Of a DNA stretch of 64,000 bases, positions 62,600-64,000 are shown piece after piece. How positions within the stretch are numbered: position 1 is the stretch's first letter; the number at the start of each line of letters is the position of its first letter. The notes beneath the pieces were generated by a model that ran no database searches, was not told where the DNA came from, and was given only the letters and a program-made list of their open reading frames with translations. Source of the DNA: Rhodamnia argentea. Lineage: Eukaryota; Streptophyta; Magnoliopsida; Myrtales; Myrtaceae. The position numbers were made by a program, and so were the translations under genes. The DNA is taken from NCBI RefSeq assembly GCF_020921035.1, contig NC_063158.1:4508001-4572000 (forward strand), written 5' to 3'.

Positions 62600-64000
62600 G
62601 GCTGGAAGGGCTGTGACTTTAGATAGTTTTACCCTGGAGTGTATGGACATTGCATGCAATCTGTGGAGCCACTAACCAAGCAAAAAGTGACATTTCATCT
62701 CTCTTTTTTTTTTTATGAATTTATTTTGAGTTCAGTTCATAAATTAATTGCATCACTCTTGTTCCAACTCCATAATTAAGGAAAGTTACCCGATCAGTCC
62801 TAAACTCATTGTAGGGCTGCCAATTCAATTGTAAATTTGTCAATTTAGCCAATATAGTCTTAAAGCTTTGTGCGATACAGTCTTTCCAGTCAATTGCTGC
62901 CGAAAACGTGGGACGGCCGGAGATGATTGAATGCTCACGTAAGACCACAATCGCATAACCCCGGGAATTCAGGGATTAATCCGCAGTTTTTGTCTTTAAC
63001 TATGTTAGTGTAATAAAGGTGTGAGGTGTGTGTTGTGTTGTGGCAAAGTATGGTCTCAACCAAGTGGCATGAAACCTTCATGCACCCCTTTTATGCCAGA
63101 GAAGCATTGATTTTGACGGAATTAAGGTTGTCCGATTCAATGTTGTGGTGGAGATTGGCTTTCATTTGTCCCCCTTGACCCGTTTTAATCAATCTCTTCA
63201 AGTCAAGTCTTCTTCTTCTTCTTTTACTTTCTTTTGTTACCCTCACACGAGCCAATTGAGCAATAATGGCCGTAAGCTCTTTGCAGCACAAAAATTGAAA
63301 AAAAAAAAATTTGCTTGTTCACGCCCTTGTTCCTTTGTTCTACTAGAATGTTTATCAACACGTGGAATTGCGACCTTTTACACGAGAATCGCAGTGTGAA
63401 TTGCAGAAAGCCGAAGGATCAATCTAGATTAGCAGTTCTAGTTCTTAAATGTATGTACTTAGTAAAAATCTCGGAGAATTCGGAGGTAGGACAACCGTGG
63501 TTAGATCAGACTTTAGCTCCGTATGTTTCGCGAAAAATAACTTTCAAGAAAATATTTTCGGGATTTTGTGACGTTCGTTCACAGAAAATGTAAGAAAAAC
63601 ATTTTCCGTTTTTGAAAAGATGAAGTCGTTTTTCCTCCTCTTCCGTCCTCCATAGACTCCTTTACGGTCTTTTCTTTTTACTTTTGTTTCTTTTCTTCGG
63701 TTTTTTTTTTCTTTTTTTGCCTCCTTTCCTTCCGTCTTCTTCCTCCGCTTGCCGCGGGTCTTGTCGACGACAGACATCCCGGCAACCGGCCATGACGTGG
63801 ACCGGCCATGGACGTGGGCCGGCGTGATAGTAGTGTCCAAGTTCTTGCTTTTCGATTTACGGGATCGGCGGCCAATAGCAAGATAGATCAACGTAGCGGA
63901 TGCAGACAGGACCCGCAAAGACGCCATTTGATGTTTCAGCAGGATGCAGACGCATCGCGTTCTTGAGAGCCGCTCTTTTCCCTGGCTCCTCGGATAGCCC
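62600..64000. other. Terminal intergenic region
   Basis: AGP upstream sequence and spacer. A repeat-like phrase at 62775-62870 (caattgtaaatttgtcaatt, atagtcttaaag) resembles the degenerate MITE/retroelement spacer found widely in plant genomes. The minus-strand frame 63544-63927 starts MASLRVLSASATLIYLAIGR but continues as Lys/Arg/Glu low-complexity sequence. It could be the first exon of a gene lying beyond the window but is not supported enough to call. Confidence 0.4.

Noticed and set aside
63544-63927. 127-codon minus-strand frame
   Set aside because: Most of it is Lys/Arg/Glu low-complexity sequence from a pyrimidine-rich stretch; a real first exon beyond the window cannot be excluded but is not supported.

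Overview
The window is nuclear DNA from a flowering plant. The genes have many GT-AG introns, and the families are plant ones: an AP2/ERF factor, a plastid DAD1-like lipase, RGGA-type RNA-binding proteins, a RABD2/Rab1 GTPase, a BAHD-like protein and a classical arabinogalactan protein. Intergenic DNA is AT-rich, with (CT/GA)n tracts in 5' leaders and small transposon relics. It looks like a woody rosid. Myrtaceae is possible, but I cannot prove this from sequence alone.

Layout. 1-368: the 3' end of an F-box/FBD gene with a frame break. 2.15-2.7 kb: an L1-type LINE scrap. 6.3-7.1 kb (+): an ERF group IX factor. 8.4-12.3 kb (-): a mitochondrial enoyl-CoA hydratase in 8 exons. 12.4-15.4 kb: a partial tandem duplication of the hydratase 5' end. 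One copy carries a Mutator-like element and the other preserves the empty site; a ~100-bp near-perfect hairpin lies between the copies. 16.4-19.0 kb (-): a six-exon gene of unknown family built from three repeated modules. 24.1-25.7 kb (+): a single-exon plastid phospholipase A1. 29.2-32.7 and 35.8-39.7 kb (+): two tandem RGGA-like genes. 41.5-44.6 kb (-): a Rab1/RABD2 GTPase. 46.9-49.5 kb (-): a plastid FAD monooxygenase. 51.7-53.0 kb (+): a BAHD-like protein without its catalytic histidine. 54.0-55.0 kb: a hairpin MITE beside a second Mutator-like element with a 10-bp target duplication. 55.6-59.2 kb (+): a glycine-zipper/coiled-coil protein. 62.0-62.5 kb (-): a classical AGP.

The main architectural result is a tandem segmental duplication. 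The block from about 20.1 to 33.35 kb (flanking repeat, PLA1, spacer, hairpin MITE, RGGA) recurs in the same order and orientation from about 33.6 to 40.7 kb. In the second copy the RGGA gene is intact, but the lipase has decayed to a ~500-bp pseudogene and the spacers have shrunk.

No operon-like or defence-island organisation is present; the genes are independent. The best candidates for something undescribed are the three-module gene (regular exon architecture, KEN box), the hairpin at 14.65 kb, and the non-catalytic BAHD-like protein. All exon joins were derived by hand from GT-AG sites, phase and family similarity; each multi-exon gene below sums to an open frame.
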